Of a stretch of DNA of 64,000 nucleotides, positions 27,133-35,250 are shown piece after piece. Every line of letters starts with the position of its first letter. Positions within the stretch are counted from its first letter, which is position 1. The DNA comes from PFJX01 sp031426815 (GTDB taxonomy: Bacteria > Pseudomonadota > Gammaproteobacteria > Burkholderiales > Thiobacillaceae): NCBI GenBank assembly GCA_031426815.1, contig JASJPG010000008.1, forward strand, positions 1 to 64,000. The letters run 5' to 3'. Both the position numbers and the translations under genes were made by a program. A model generated the notes under the pieces. It was not told the DNA's origin. It was given only the letters and a program-made list of their open reading frames with translations, and searched no databases.

Positions 27133-28674
27133 GTGGCTACCCAAAATCCATTCCCCCGCGCCCTGCTTTCTCGTTACGCGCTGCTGGCCGGGTTTCTGAC
27201 CCTCTCTGCCTGCTCGTCCCCGACGCAAGTGGCCCAGCAGCATTACGCGCAGGGTATGACCCTGTTCAAGCAAGGTGGCAAAGCCGATCTGGTCCAGGCC
27301 GACCGCGAATTTCGCAACGCCCTGGAAATCAAGAAGACCCTGGCGCCGGCGATCTACGGCCTGGCCCTGGTGGCGGAACGTCAGGGTAAACATGCGGAGA
27401 TGTTCAGCTATCTGAACCAGACCCTGGACCAGGATCCCAACCACGTCGAAGCCCGCATCAAGGTCGGCAAACTGCTGCTCGGCGCGGGCCAGATCGAGCG
27501 CGCCGCCGAGGCCAGCGCCAAGGCGTCGCTGCTCAAGCCGGACGATCTTTCCGCGCAGGCGCTGCAGGCGGCAATACGGTTGAAGCGCGGCGATGCCGCC
27601 GGTGCGATCGCCCTGGCCGACAAGGTGTTGGCCAAGGCGCCCGACCATGCCGACGCCCTCGAACTGCTGGCCAGCGAGCGCCTCGTCGCCGGCGACGCCG
27701 AAGCCGCCCTGCGCCATGCCGAAGCCGGCCTGAAAAGCCACGCGGACAGCATCGCGCTGCTCGCCATCCGGATTCAGGCGCTGGAGAAACTCGCCCGCTT
27801 CGAGGATGCGGAGCAATCGATCCGCCTGCTGATCGAGCGGCACCCGGAAAATTCCACTTACCCGGGGGCCTTGATCCGCTTCCTGGTGTCGCACGACCGC
27901 AAGGATGCCGCCGAAGCCGAACTGCGCGCCATCGCCGCGAAGGAGCCGGCCAACACCAAGGCCAAGCTGGAAGTGGTGCGTTTGCTGCATGCCCTGAAAG
28001 GCAGCCAGGCCGCCCGCCGGGAACTCGAAGCGATGATCGGCAAACAGCCTGACGACAATGAATTGAAGTTCGCCCTGGTCGGCATGTATCAGGCCGCGAA
28101 CGAACGCCCGGCGGCGATGACGCTGCTCAACGCCATTGCGGCGAAAGCCGGCGACGGCAAGGATGGCCTGACGGCCAAGGGACAACTGGCGGCGTACCTG
28201 CTCGACGCGGGCGACAAGGCGGCCGCGATGAAACTGGTGGACGCGGTTCTGGCCAGGGACAACCGCAATCAGCAGGCACTGCTGCTCAAGGCCACGCTGG
28301 CGCTGGACGAACATCGCGTCGATCAGGCCATCGGCGATCTGCGCGCCCTGCTGCGCGACAGCCCGGATTCAGCGCGCGCCCTGGTGCTGCTGGGCAAAGC
28401 GCACGAAATGCAGGGGGCGCCGGCGCTGGCCGAAGAGCAGTTCGTGCGGGCCTACCAGCTCAGCAAACTGGAGCCGGCTTTCGGCATCGTCTACGCGGAA
28501 TTCTTGCTGCGCCAGAACCAGCCCGCGAAAGCGGAAAAACTGCTGGCCGAAATGATCGCCGCCCGCCCGGGCCTGATTCCCGCCATCAAGCTGTTGGCGC
28601 AAGCCCGCTCGAACCAGGGCAACTGGGCCGGCGTGCAGCAGGCGAACGGCGAACTCAAACGGCTGGGGGGCTGA
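27133..28674 (+). CDS. TPR-repeat lipoprotein of the exosortase/EPS type
   Basis: About 513 residues from GTG 27133; GTG 27091 is an alternative start. A signal sequence ends with the lipobox LSAC, so it should be lipidated. The rest is at least ten TPR units (for example QVAQQHYAQGMTLFKQGGKA and ALVLLGKAHEMQGAPALAEE). It resembles shorter members of the PEP-CTERM-system TPR lipoprotein group (PrsT-like), which scaffold polysaccharide export in the periplasm. It sits between the GT26 gene and the PEP-CTERM-type ATPase. Confidence 0.8.
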   Translation: MATQNPFPRALLSRYALLAGFLTLSACSSPTQVAQQHYAQGMTLFKQGGKADLVQADREFRNALEIKKTLAPAIYGLALVAERQGKHAEMFSYLNQTLDQDPNHVEARIKVGKLLLGAGQIERAAEASAKASLLKPDDLSAQALQAAIRLKRGDAAGAIALADKVLAKAPDHADALELLASERLVAGDAEAALRHAEAGLKSHADSIALLAIRIQALEKLARFEDAEQSIRLLIERHPENSTYPGALIRFLVSHDRKDAAEAELRAIAAKEPANTKAKLEVVRLLHALKGSQAARRELEAMIGKQPDDNELKFALVGMYQAANERPAAMTLLNAIAAKAGDGKDGLTAKGQLAAYLLDAGDKAAAMKLVDAVLARDNRNQQALLLKATLALDEHRVDQAIGDLRALLRDSPDSARALVLLGKAHEMQGAPALAEEQFVRAYQLSKLEPAFGIVYAEFLLRQNQPAKAEKLLAEMIAARPGLIPAIKLLAQARSNQGNWAGVQQANGELKRLGG

Positions 28675-28680
28675 AGGAAT

Positions 28681-28748
28681 GTCGGCAAGGGATTGCCGGC
28701 CTAACAAAACCGTTGGCAGAAACAGTAGATCGGCAATCCCTTGCCGAC
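28681..28748. repeat. 18-bp perfect inverted repeat, GTCGGCAAGG family
   Basis: GTCGGCAAGGGATTGCCG at 28681-28698 and its exact complement at 28731-28748 can fold into a long hairpin between the TPR and ATPase genes. It is two family palindromes in opposite orientation. It may attenuate read-through or protect the upstream mRNA. Confidence 0.7.
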
Positions 28749-28771
28749 GCCACGCACCCTAGGTAAACGAC

Positions 28772-29596
28772 ATGTACGAAACGTTCTACGGGCTGACCGA
28801 AAAGCCTTTTTCCCTGCAGCCCGATGCGGCCTTCCTGTACTTCGGCCGGCGCCATGCGCTGGCCTATTCGATGCTCGAATATGCCATCGAAAGCCAGGCG
28901 GCGTTCTGTGTCGTCAGCGGCGATATCGGCTGCGGCAAGACCACGCTGATCCGCCATCTGCTCGACCATCTGCCTGCCAACCTCACCGTCGGCCTGGTCT
29001 CCGGCCCGCATCGGGAGACCGCCGGCGTGCTGGAATGGGCTTCGCTGGCGCTCGATCTGCCCTACGAAGGCGTGTCCGGACTGGCGTTGTACGACGCCTT
29101 TCAGCGCTTTCTGATCAAGGAGTACGGCGCCGGCCGCCGCGTGCTGCTGATCGTCGACGAGGCGCAGAGCCTGGCGCCGGATGACCTCGAAGTGCTGCGC
29201 ATGCTGTCCAACATCAACGCCGACAAGGATCAGTTGCTGCAGATCATCCTGGTTGGCCAGACCCAGTTCCGCGACATCCTGCGGCAGCCCGAACTGCAGC
29301 AGTTCGCCCAGCGCATCGCGGTGCATTTCCACATCACGCCGCTGGAAGCGGGCGAGGTCGAAAGCTATATCCGGCATCGCCTCACGCTCGCCGGCAAGCA
29401 GGACATCCTGTTCAGCCGGCAAGCTTGCCAGCGCATCGCCGAGGTCAGCCGCGGCATTCCGCGCAGCATCAACATCCTGTGCGACACCGCTCTGGTCTAT
29501 GGCTTCAGCGGCGAAGCGGTGCAGATCGACCACGCCATCGTCGACGACGTGATCCGCGACAAGGAACAGTTCGGGGTCTTCGGGAACCCGGCCTGA
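28772..29596 (+). CDS. ExeA-like AAA ATPase of PEP-CTERM/EPS loci
   Basis: A 274-residue P-loop ATPase: MYETFYGLTEKPFSLQPDA at the N-terminus is typical of the PEP-CTERM-associated (TIGR03015) and ExeA families. Walker A is GDIGCGKTT (50-58), Walker B LLIVDEAQ (125-132), and an arginine-rich sensor region follows. The length matches the PEP-CTERM-locus version, without the C-terminal peptidoglycan-binding domain of ExeA. It is presumably cytoplasmic and supports export complex assembly. No XrtA exosortase accompanies it inside the window. Confidence 0.85.
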   Translation: MYETFYGLTEKPFSLQPDAAFLYFGRRHALAYSMLEYAIESQAAFCVVSGDIGCGKTTLIRHLLDHLPANLTVGLVSGPHRETAGVLEWASLALDLPYEGVSGLALYDAFQRFLIKEYGAGRRVLLIVDEAQSLAPDDLEVLRMLSNINADKDQLLQIILVGQTQFRDILRQPELQQFAQRIAVHFHITPLEAGEVESYIRHRLTLAGKQDILFSRQACQRIAEVSRGIPRSINILCDTALVYGFSGEAVQIDHAIVDDVIRDKEQFGVFGNPA

Positions 29597-29608
29597 GGCC
29601 CACAATAT

Positions 29609-29675
29609 TGGAGCGCCTTCCAAGGCGCGATGGTTCCAGGCGTTAACAGCATCGCGCCTTGGAAGGCGCTCCTAC
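29609..29675. repeat. REP-like palindromic element, copy 5
   Basis: A copy of the 3819 palindrome lacking the outermost GTAG of the left arm. It lies between the convergent ATPase and dsbC genes, where it may serve as a shared transcript end. Confidence 0.82.
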
Positions 29676-29685
29676 CCTGCCTGCC

Positions 29686-30384
29686 TCAGGAGCCACTCAG
29701 CAGCGCTTCCAGTTTGGCGGCCGAGACCGCGCCATCGAGTCTGCGGCCGTTGGACAAGACGATGGCGGGGGTGCCGCCGATGCCCAATTCGCCAGCCAGC
29801 GCAGCGATGGCCTCCACCGGGTGGTCACAGGTCTTGCCGCTGTCCGGCTTCTTGCCTTCCAGCATGTAAGCGCTCCACGCCTTGGCGCGGTCTTCGGCGC
29901 ACCAGATGTCTTTGGCGATGGCAGCGGACTGGGGATGCAACTCGGTCAGCGGCATCAGAAACAGATGCACGGTCAGGTTGTCCAACTTGGCCAATTCCTT
30001 CTCCAGTTGCTTGCAGAACGGGCAATCCGGATCGGAAAACACGGCAATTTTGCGCTCGCCCTTGCCCTTGATCAGGGTGATGGACTTGTCGAAGGGCAGG
30101 CTGTCGAATTTCACCGACGTCAGCGTTTGCAAGCGCTGCTGGCTGAGATTCGTCCGGGTCCGCGTATCGACCAGCGGTCCGATCAGCAAGTGGTCGCCCT
30201 TTTCATCGGCGTAAATCAAATGGCCGTCGGCATAGATTTCGTAGATGCCGGGAATGGCTGTCGCCGTCACCGACTTGATCGACATCTTGGCATAGCGTTC
30301 GGCGAAGGCCGCGCGGATGGCAGCCTCGTCCGCCTGGGAGGCAAGGGGAAACAGGGCAAGCAACAGAATGGATAAGCGTTTCAT
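29686..30384 (-). CDS. dsbC: thiol:disulfide interchange protein DsbC
   Basis: A 232-residue periplasmic isomerase from ATG 30384 (GAGG 6 bp upstream), with a signal peptide ending SQA. An N-terminal dimerisation domain (about 20-75) joins a thioredoxin-fold domain with the active site CPFC (Cys121, Cys124), a cis-proline loop GGTPAIV and a second cysteine pair (CAEDR...KTCDHP) as in E. coli DsbC. It corrects wrong disulfides in exported proteins. It follows an S8 protease gene on the same strand with a 155-bp gap, so it probably has its own promoter. Confidence 0.92.
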   Translation of the reverse strand: MKRLSILLLALFPLASQADEAAIRAAFAERYAKMSIKSVTATAIPGIYEIYADGHLIYADEKGDHLLIGPLVDTRTRTNLSQQRLQTLTSVKFDSLPFDKSITLIKGKGERKIAVFSDPDCPFCKQLEKELAKLDNLTVHLFLMPLTELHPQSAAIAKDIWCAEDRAKAWSAYMLEGKKPDSGKTCDHPVEAIAALAGELGIGGTPAIVLSNGRRLDGAVSAAKLEALLSGS

Positions 30385-30539
30385 GAAGAACCTCAAATAA
30401 TCGATTGATCGACGTGACATCGGGTTGCGCGGAATTCACCGCTCCCGCCCGATAACCCCGAATGGGTGCGGCAGATTTTAGACAACGGCATGTTTCAGAC
30501 GAAAGCGCGGCAGCCGGGTTGCGGCCCGTCGCGCGGATT

Positions 30540-32684
30540 TCATGCCGACAGGCTTCGGCCGGAACGACGCATCGCGCCCAACAACCCCATCCCCAGCAAG
30601 GCCAGAGCCCAGGCCGGCAGCGGCACATCGCCGTCCGTTGCGCCGGCTTCGCTGACTTGGGTCGTCGCCGTCACGCTATTGTCGAGGGGATTGCCATCGG
30701 CGCTGGCGGTGGCGACCTGCGCCTGACTGCTCGCCACGCCCGCCGTGTTGGCCAAGACGCTCACCGTGCGGCTGAGCTGCGCGCCCGCCGCCAGGCTGTT
30801 CAGCGCGCAAACCACCGTGCCGGCGCTGTGATTGCAACCGGCATCGGCGGAGACGAAGCTGGTGCCGGCGGGCAAGGTCTGGCTCAGCGTCACGGCGGCG
30901 GCCGTGGCGGGACCACTGTTCTTGACGACGAAGCTGTAGGTCAGCGTCGCGCCGAGCGCGACCGGATCGGGTAGCGCGACGACGCTGACCGACAGATTCG
31001 CCGTCGTCGCCGGGTCGGCGCTGAAACTTCGGTTCAGATACAGATTGCCGCTCGCGCCGCTCTTGCCATCCAGCGCGAAATGGTAGGTGGCGCCGGCATC
31101 GGCGTGGAAACTCAGGCCGCTGACGCCGCCGGCGCCGCCGTCGTCGTCGTTGGCGGCGATGCCGGTCAACGCGGCGACCGCATCGCCGGCATAAACCGCC
31201 AGCAAGGTATCGAAGTTGCTGCCATGGCTATCCAGCGTCGCGGTGCCCGATATGGCGGCGGTCCAACGCCACCAGACGGATGCGCCACCGAGCCCGGCAT
31301 GCTGGGGTTCGCCGTTTTCCTGGCTGGCGAAATCGTTCCAGCCCAGCGCGTCGCTGCTGTCGCCGCTGAACAGGCTGGCGGCGGCAAAGTCGTCGTTGGC
31401 GGGAGGCGCCGTATCGGGATAGCGCAGCGCGGCCACCATATCCAGACGCGGTATGACATAGCCGAGGCCGACCGGACTGACCCGGTTGTCGGTCACCGGC
31501 TTGCCGCTGACCAGCATGCGGTTCGACCGTTCAGTCGGGGTTTCCGCCGGATAGGCCGCCGCCAATACCGCCGTCGCGCCCGCCGCCAGCGGCGCAGCGT
31601 AGGACGTGGCGCTGGCCGGCGTGAGCAGGGACAAGTAGCTGGATACATTGGAAAAACAGGCCACCGTGTCTTTCAGCCCCGGCGTGCAGGTCGCCGCGGT
31701 GGTTTCGTAGACCGCGCCGACGGAAACCACGCCGGGCACGCAGGCCGGCCAGTTGAGGCTGTTTGCGTAACTGTTGTTGCCGCTCGCGACGAGCGTCAGG
31801 ATGCCCGCGTCGCGCGCTTCCTGCACCGCGGTTTCGAGGCCATAGCTGCTGCTGCCGGCGCAAGGCGCGCTGAACGAACCGCTGCCCAGGCTGATGTTGA
31901 TGGCGACGATATGGTGCGTGCCCTGCTCTCTCTGCGCGATCACCCAATCGATGCCGGCGATGATCGCCACGCTGTAGCAGCCCCAGGCCGGGTCGCAGAC
32001 ATCGACGGCGGCAATTTTCGCGCCGGTCGCTGCGCTCAATGCGATCGCGGCGACGTTGGTGCCGTGGCCGTTGTCGTCACGGGAATTGTCGTTCGTGCCG
32101 ACATCCACCGCCGCCACGACCTTGCAGCTCGCCGCCGGCACGCCGGGCGCGGTGCAACTGCCGAAGGCGGAACCGGTGTAGTTGACGCCGGTATCCAGTA
32201 CCGCCACCACCGCACCGACACCGGTCTGGCCGAGCAACTGGGCGGCCTGCGGCTGGCCGATGAGATCGAGGCTGGCCGCCAGCGGCTCCGCCCGCCGAAT
32301 CTCGTAAACCGCTTTCACGTCGGGTTGCTGCAACAGGCGCAACAGGCTGTCGGCATCGCGGAAGCGGAGGAGGTTCATCGGCAAATGGCTGAAGTCGCGC
32401 CGCACCGCCACATCGTCGGGGCTAAGGCCGGCAAGTCCGCGCGACTTCAGCAAACGATACCGTTCGCGCCTCGGCAGCGACTGCGCAGCGTCGACGCCAC
32501 TCGCGGCACGAAATTCGACGAGCAGTTCGCGCACTTCGCCGCTTGCAACCTTGCGCCAGGTTTCCAGGGCGATCTTGCCGGCGGCCTCGCCTGACGGCTG
32601 AGTCGAAGCGGAAGCGGCGAGGACATGCGCTGTCCAGACGCAGGAAAGCAGACTGAATAGGAGAAGCACGGCGCGGAGGGGCAT
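30540..32684 (-). CDS. S8 subtilisin-like protease with DUF11 and C-terminal sorting signal
   Basis: A 714-residue exported protease. Signal peptide, then an inhibitor-like propeptide (about 50-135), then the S8 domain with Asp164 (LDTGV), His207 (GHGTNVA), oxyanion Asn303 and Ser361 (ATSYAAP in place of the usual GTSxA). A beta domain (about 440-560) and a DUF11 repeat (about 570-680) follow. The tail DVPLPAWALALLGMGLLG plus RR-rich end is a tripartite VPLPA/IPTL-CTERM-like sorting signal. The exosortase encoded two genes upstream is the likely processing enzyme. Confidence 0.85.
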   Translation of the reverse strand: MPLRAVLLLFSLLSCVWTAHVLAASASTQPSGEAAGKIALETWRKVASGEVRELLVEFRAASGVDAAQSLPRRERYRLLKSRGLAGLSPDDVAVRRDFSHLPMNLLRFRDADSLLRLLQQPDVKAVYEIRRAEPLAASLDLIGQPQAAQLLGQTGVGAVVAVLDTGVNYTGSAFGSCTAPGVPAASCKVVAAVDVGTNDNSRDDNGHGTNVAAIALSAATGAKIAAVDVCDPAWGCYSVAIIAGIDWVIAQREQGTHHIVAINISLGSGSFSAPCAGSSSYGLETAVQEARDAGILTLVASGNNSYANSLNWPACVPGVVSVGAVYETTAATCTPGLKDTVACFSNVSSYLSLLTPASATSYAAPLAAGATAVLAAAYPAETPTERSNRMLVSGKPVTDNRVSPVGLGYVIPRLDMVAALRYPDTAPPANDDFAAASLFSGDSSDALGWNDFASQENGEPQHAGLGGASVWWRWTAAISGTATLDSHGSNFDTLLAVYAGDAVAALTGIAANDDDGGAGGVSGLSFHADAGATYHFALDGKSGASGNLYLNRSFSADPATTANLSVSVVALPDPVALGATLTYSFVVKNSGPATAAAVTLSQTLPAGTSFVSADAGCNHSAGTVVCALNSLAAGAQLSRTVSVLANTAGVASSQAQVATASADGNPLDNSVTATTQVSEAGATDGDVPLPAWALALLGMGLLGAMRRSGRSLSA

Positions 32685-32804
32685 GCCTGCCAGCCTAGCG
32701 CACGACGATTGCTGGGTTGTGATGCCGAGCCATGAGCCGTCCTAGTCCTTCAGGCAGCATGTTTCGGTGATTTTCGTAACACACCTTCGCTCCGCTTTCC
32801 GCTA

Positions 32805-33338
32805 TCAGGCCTTGCGGCGGCGAGCCAGCAGGCCGACCAGACCCATGCCCAGCGCCATGAACAGGTAGGCGTCGGCTTCCGGGACCGGCGCGCTCACAGG
32901 ATAGGCCTGCAGGACACCGCCATAGCTGCCACCCAGCGTACCGGTGATATTGCCCGACACGATGAATCTGTAGTCGCTCGCGGCCGGCAACGTGACCAGC
33001 GCCGTCAGGGTGGTATCGCTTGGGCTGCTTTGCGCATCCGAAGCCAGGATATTGCCGATCGAATCGGTAAACCTTATCGACATGTTCGACAACTCGAACT
33101 CGGCGCCCGTCCAATAGGGCAGATCCAGATTGATGGTGACGCTGGTCCCCACGGCGGCAGAAAGCTGGTCGATATCGAACATGTAGCTGTCGCTGAACGA
33201 ACCGCCGAACGCGAAGGTATTGCCGAAATTGACGGTTTGACCGCTCAGGTTGCCCAGATCTCCCGGCCCCGCCGCTACGGCTGGGCCCAGATGTACAGCC
33301 AGTAGCAGTGCCAACAGCAGTTTGGGTGGGTTCATCAT
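32805..33338 (-). CDS. PEP-CTERM sorting-domain protein
   Basis: A 177-residue secreted protein: signal peptide (to AVAA), a beta-rich middle resembling the FxDxF-type PEP-CTERM proteins, and a C-terminal tail APVPEADAYLFMALGMGL followed by an Arg-rich end. The VPE motif, hydrophobic helix and RRRK cluster are the exosortase recognition signal. It would be cut and perhaps attached at the outer surface. It lies between the exosortase pair and the S8 protease on the same strand. Confidence 0.85.
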   Translation of the reverse strand: MMNPPKLLLALLLAVHLGPAVAAGPGDLGNLSGQTVNFGNTFAFGGSFSDSYMFDIDQLSAAVGTSVTINLDLPYWTGAEFELSNMSIRFTDSIGNILASDAQSSPSDTTLTALVTLPAASDYRFIVSGNITGTLGGSYGGVLQAYPVSAPVPEADAYLFMALGMGLVGLLARRRKA

Positions 33339-33384
33339 TGTTTCCTTTAGAAAATTGTCTTCGGCGTCGGATCGTCCTGGCGGA

Positions 33385-33519
33385 TCAATTCGACTTGCGG
33401 CGACGCGCCAGCAGACCGACCAGGCCCTGGTCGGCCAGCATCAGGGCGTAGGTATCGGCCTCGGGTACGGGCGCGGCGATGGCGCCGTCGATCTGCGGTA
33501 GGTCTAATTTGTACAAAGC
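33385..33519 (-). pseudogene. C-terminal remnant of a second PEP-CTERM protein
   Basis: Reading leftward from 33519 to the stop at 33385, the frame encodes AAPVPEADTYALMLADQGL followed by VGLLARRRKSN: a complete PEP-CTERM tail almost identical to that of the next gene. The frame is closed upstream by a TAG at 33522 and has no body or signal peptide. It is what remains of a truncated paralogue of the neighbouring PEP-CTERM gene. Confidence 0.75.
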
Positions 33520-33608
33520 CTAAAGTTGCTCCATTACGATTTCTGTGTTGCCTGTAGGCGGTCGCATGAGCCATTCGGCTCATGTCGCGACGGCATGGGA
33601 ATACCGCC

Positions 33609-34229
33609 CTACGACCTCCGCCTGCCGCCGGTCGGTAATCCCTTGCCGACGATCGCCTGCAGCCAGGCCGCCGCGACCACGGCTGCGATGGCCAGCGCGA
33701 AGCGGCCGCCGCCATCCATCAGGCGTCCCCAGTCCACCAGCCGGGAAGCCTGGTCGGCCACCGGGTCGAGGCTGAAACTAAGCAGGTCGTTGACCGAACT
33801 GGCCAGCACCAGGGGGACATCCAGCACTTCCAGCAGCAGCAGCAAAGGCAGGCTCGCCAACAGCCGCAGCAAGCGGCCACGCCAGCGCAGCCCCGGCCAG
33901 GCCAGCGCGGCGGCGGCAAGGACGACGGGATGGATGAGGGCGCCGTAGATGGGGGTGGCAGCATCGACCGTGAAACCGGCAGGGAGCACCCGGCCATGCA
34001 GCACCGGCATCTGTTCCGCCACCAGTTTGGCCATGAAGACATGCTCGCGCTGATAGCCGATCTCCAGGCTGAGCACGCCAAAGTCGGTCAGCACGCCATC
34101 CAGCACCGCGCGATAGAGCGGCAGCAGCGCCACGGCCAGTTGCCCGCCGTGATTCCAGGACAACCAGATCAGCAGCGGCAACCACAGCAGCAGACGCAGG
34201 AGAACCCCGTGCACCTCAGCGGGGGTCAT
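33609..34229 (-). CDS. exosortase-associated membrane protein
   Basis: A 206-residue protein from ATG 34229 (MTPAEVHGVLLRLLLWLPLL), overlapping the exosortase gene by 14 bp. It has an N-terminal helix and about three more C-terminal helices with a periplasmic middle. XrtH-type exosortases are commonly accompanied by a protein of this size and topology (exosortase H-associated membrane protein). The gene's 3' end is formed by a GTCGGTAA...TTGCCGAC palindrome (33631-33650), so the last residues (VGKGLPT...) derive from a repeat. Confidence 0.7.
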   Translation of the reverse strand: MTPAEVHGVLLRLLLWLPLLIWLSWNHGGQLAVALLPLYRAVLDGVLTDFGVLSLEIGYQREHVFMAKLVAEQMPVLHGRVLPAGFTVDAATPIYGALIHPVVLAAAALAWPGLRWRGRLLRLLASLPLLLLLEVLDVPLVLASSVNDLLSFSLDPVADQASRLVDWGRLMDGGGRFALAIAAVVAAAWLQAIVGKGLPTGGRRRS

Positions 34230-34761
34230 GGCGGGCGAGGAACAGCAGGAAGTAGGCCAGGCAGGCGACAACCAGGAGCAGCGGCAGCAGCGTGCCGTGC
34301 AGCAGACCGAACAGGGCGCGCTCCCCGGTCCAGACCTGCCAGAGCAGGACGATGCGCGCCTGGTTGAGGACGAACACCAGACCGATGCCCAGCGCCATGC
34401 CGAGCAGGCGCGCACGCCAGGCGAAGGGATAGGCGACGAAGGCGGCCAGCAGCAGGAACAGCACCTCCAGCCCTTCGCAGCCGTTGAGGATGTTGAGCCG
34501 CCCGACCGGCGCCACCAGGCGATGTTCGCGCGCCTCGACGCCGACCTCGGGCCAGATCGCGTCGATCACCCCGGCCGCGGGCCGCACCGTCAGATCGTGG
34601 ATGACGACACGCTCCAGCGCCGTGCCGCGGCTCATCTCCCAGACGTATTGCAGGCTGAGGAAGGTGGCGAGAAACAGCAGCAGCAGGCGTAGCGGTCGCC
34701 GCCGCCGGGCTGCCGCCTGGACATCCGCTTGCAGGAATGCCTGATAACTCTGATCGGTCAT
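34216..34761 (-). CDS. xrtH: exosortase of XrtH size class
   Basis: A 181-residue membrane peptidase/transpeptidase. The catalytic trio of the exosortase family is visible: Cys95 in ILNGCEGLEV, Arg136 in VLNQARIVLL and His155 in FGLLHGTLL, each at the end of a membrane helix. The short length and the coupled partner gene fit exosortase H rather than the about 290-residue XrtA/EpsH. XrtH is linked in other genomes to IPTL-CTERM proteins; here a VPLPAWA-type tail (S8 protease) and VPEAD-type tails are the neighbours, so its true substrates are uncertain. Confidence 0.8.
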   Translation of the reverse strand: MTDQSYQAFLQADVQAAARRRRPLRLLLLFLATFLSLQYVWEMSRGTALERVVIHDLTVRPAAGVIDAIWPEVGVEAREHRLVAPVGRLNILNGCEGLEVLFLLLAAFVAYPFAWRARLLGMALGIGLVFVLNQARIVLLWQVWTGERALFGLLHGTLLPLLLVVACLAYFLLFLARHDPR

Positions 34762-34800
34762 GTGCGGATCGGAGAAGATGCGGCGGCGGCTACGGAAATC

Positions 34801-35134
34801 GGTTCAGCCTTGAAACAGCAGTTGAACCCGTCCGAGGGCGGGGTGGAGAAACCGGCTGGCAAGGTAGCGGAGTCGTAGCGCTTTAGCGCGTACGAATCCG
34901 GCATGCCCCTTGCGGGTGCGCGACGACGAGTCATGCCGAGGCATGGCGAGGATAAGCAGGGACTTGGCCGCCGTCTTTTGGCGGCTTAGTCCTTCGCTTA
35001 GTAGTTTTATCAGGAGCAACGCCGCCAGACGGTTTCTCCACCCCGACAGCGGGCGGGTAGCGGGCTCAGCCAATAGGTGAACGTCATCGAAGCGCAATAC
35101 ATCAGCCAGCAGGAGGCCTCACGAGAGGTAAGGA
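34801..35134 (-). repeat. TIR-flanked non-coding element, copy 2 (interrupted by prophage)
   Basis: An inverted, longer copy of the element at 17803. Its outer TIR (CCTTGAAACAGCAGTTGAACC) is at 34808-34828. The opposite end matches copy 1 as far as CCTCACGAGAGGTAAGGA at about 35134, then stops a few bases short of where the second TIR should begin. Two internal segments (around 34866-34925 and 34953-35015) are absent from copy 1. The missing TIR should lie beyond the far end of the prophage. Confidence 0.75.
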
Positions 35135-35145
35135 TGAGAAGAGGT

Positions 35146-35210
35146 GAGATAAATCAGAGGAGAAAACCGAGATAAATGCGGGAAAAACCGAATTTCAGCG
35201 GGAAATAGCG
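35146..35210. repeat. tandem repeats at the prophage terminus (putative transposase sites)
   Basis: Three consecutive 21-23-bp repeats: GAGATAAATCAGAGGAG+AAAACC (35146-35168), GAGATAAATGCGGGAAAAAC+C (35169-35189) and GAATTTCAGCGGGAAATAGC+G (35190-35210). Tandem sites with GCGGGAAA cores just inside a phage end are what MuA-type transposases bind at Mu R1-R3. The region 35211-35250 is purine-rich and otherwise featureless. Confidence 0.6.
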
Positions 35211-35250
35211 GAGAAGAAAAGCAAAAAAGTTGTACAGAAAGCAAAGGCTG

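Noticed and set aside
28772..29596. Type II secretion ExeA
   Set aside because: The ATPase is ExeA-like, but length and neighbours (TPR lipoprotein, EPS genes) fit the PEP-CTERM-locus version; no other secretion genes are present.
34216..34761. XrtA/EpsH exosortase
   Set aside because: At 181 residues it is far shorter than XrtA and is coupled to an XrtH-type partner gene.
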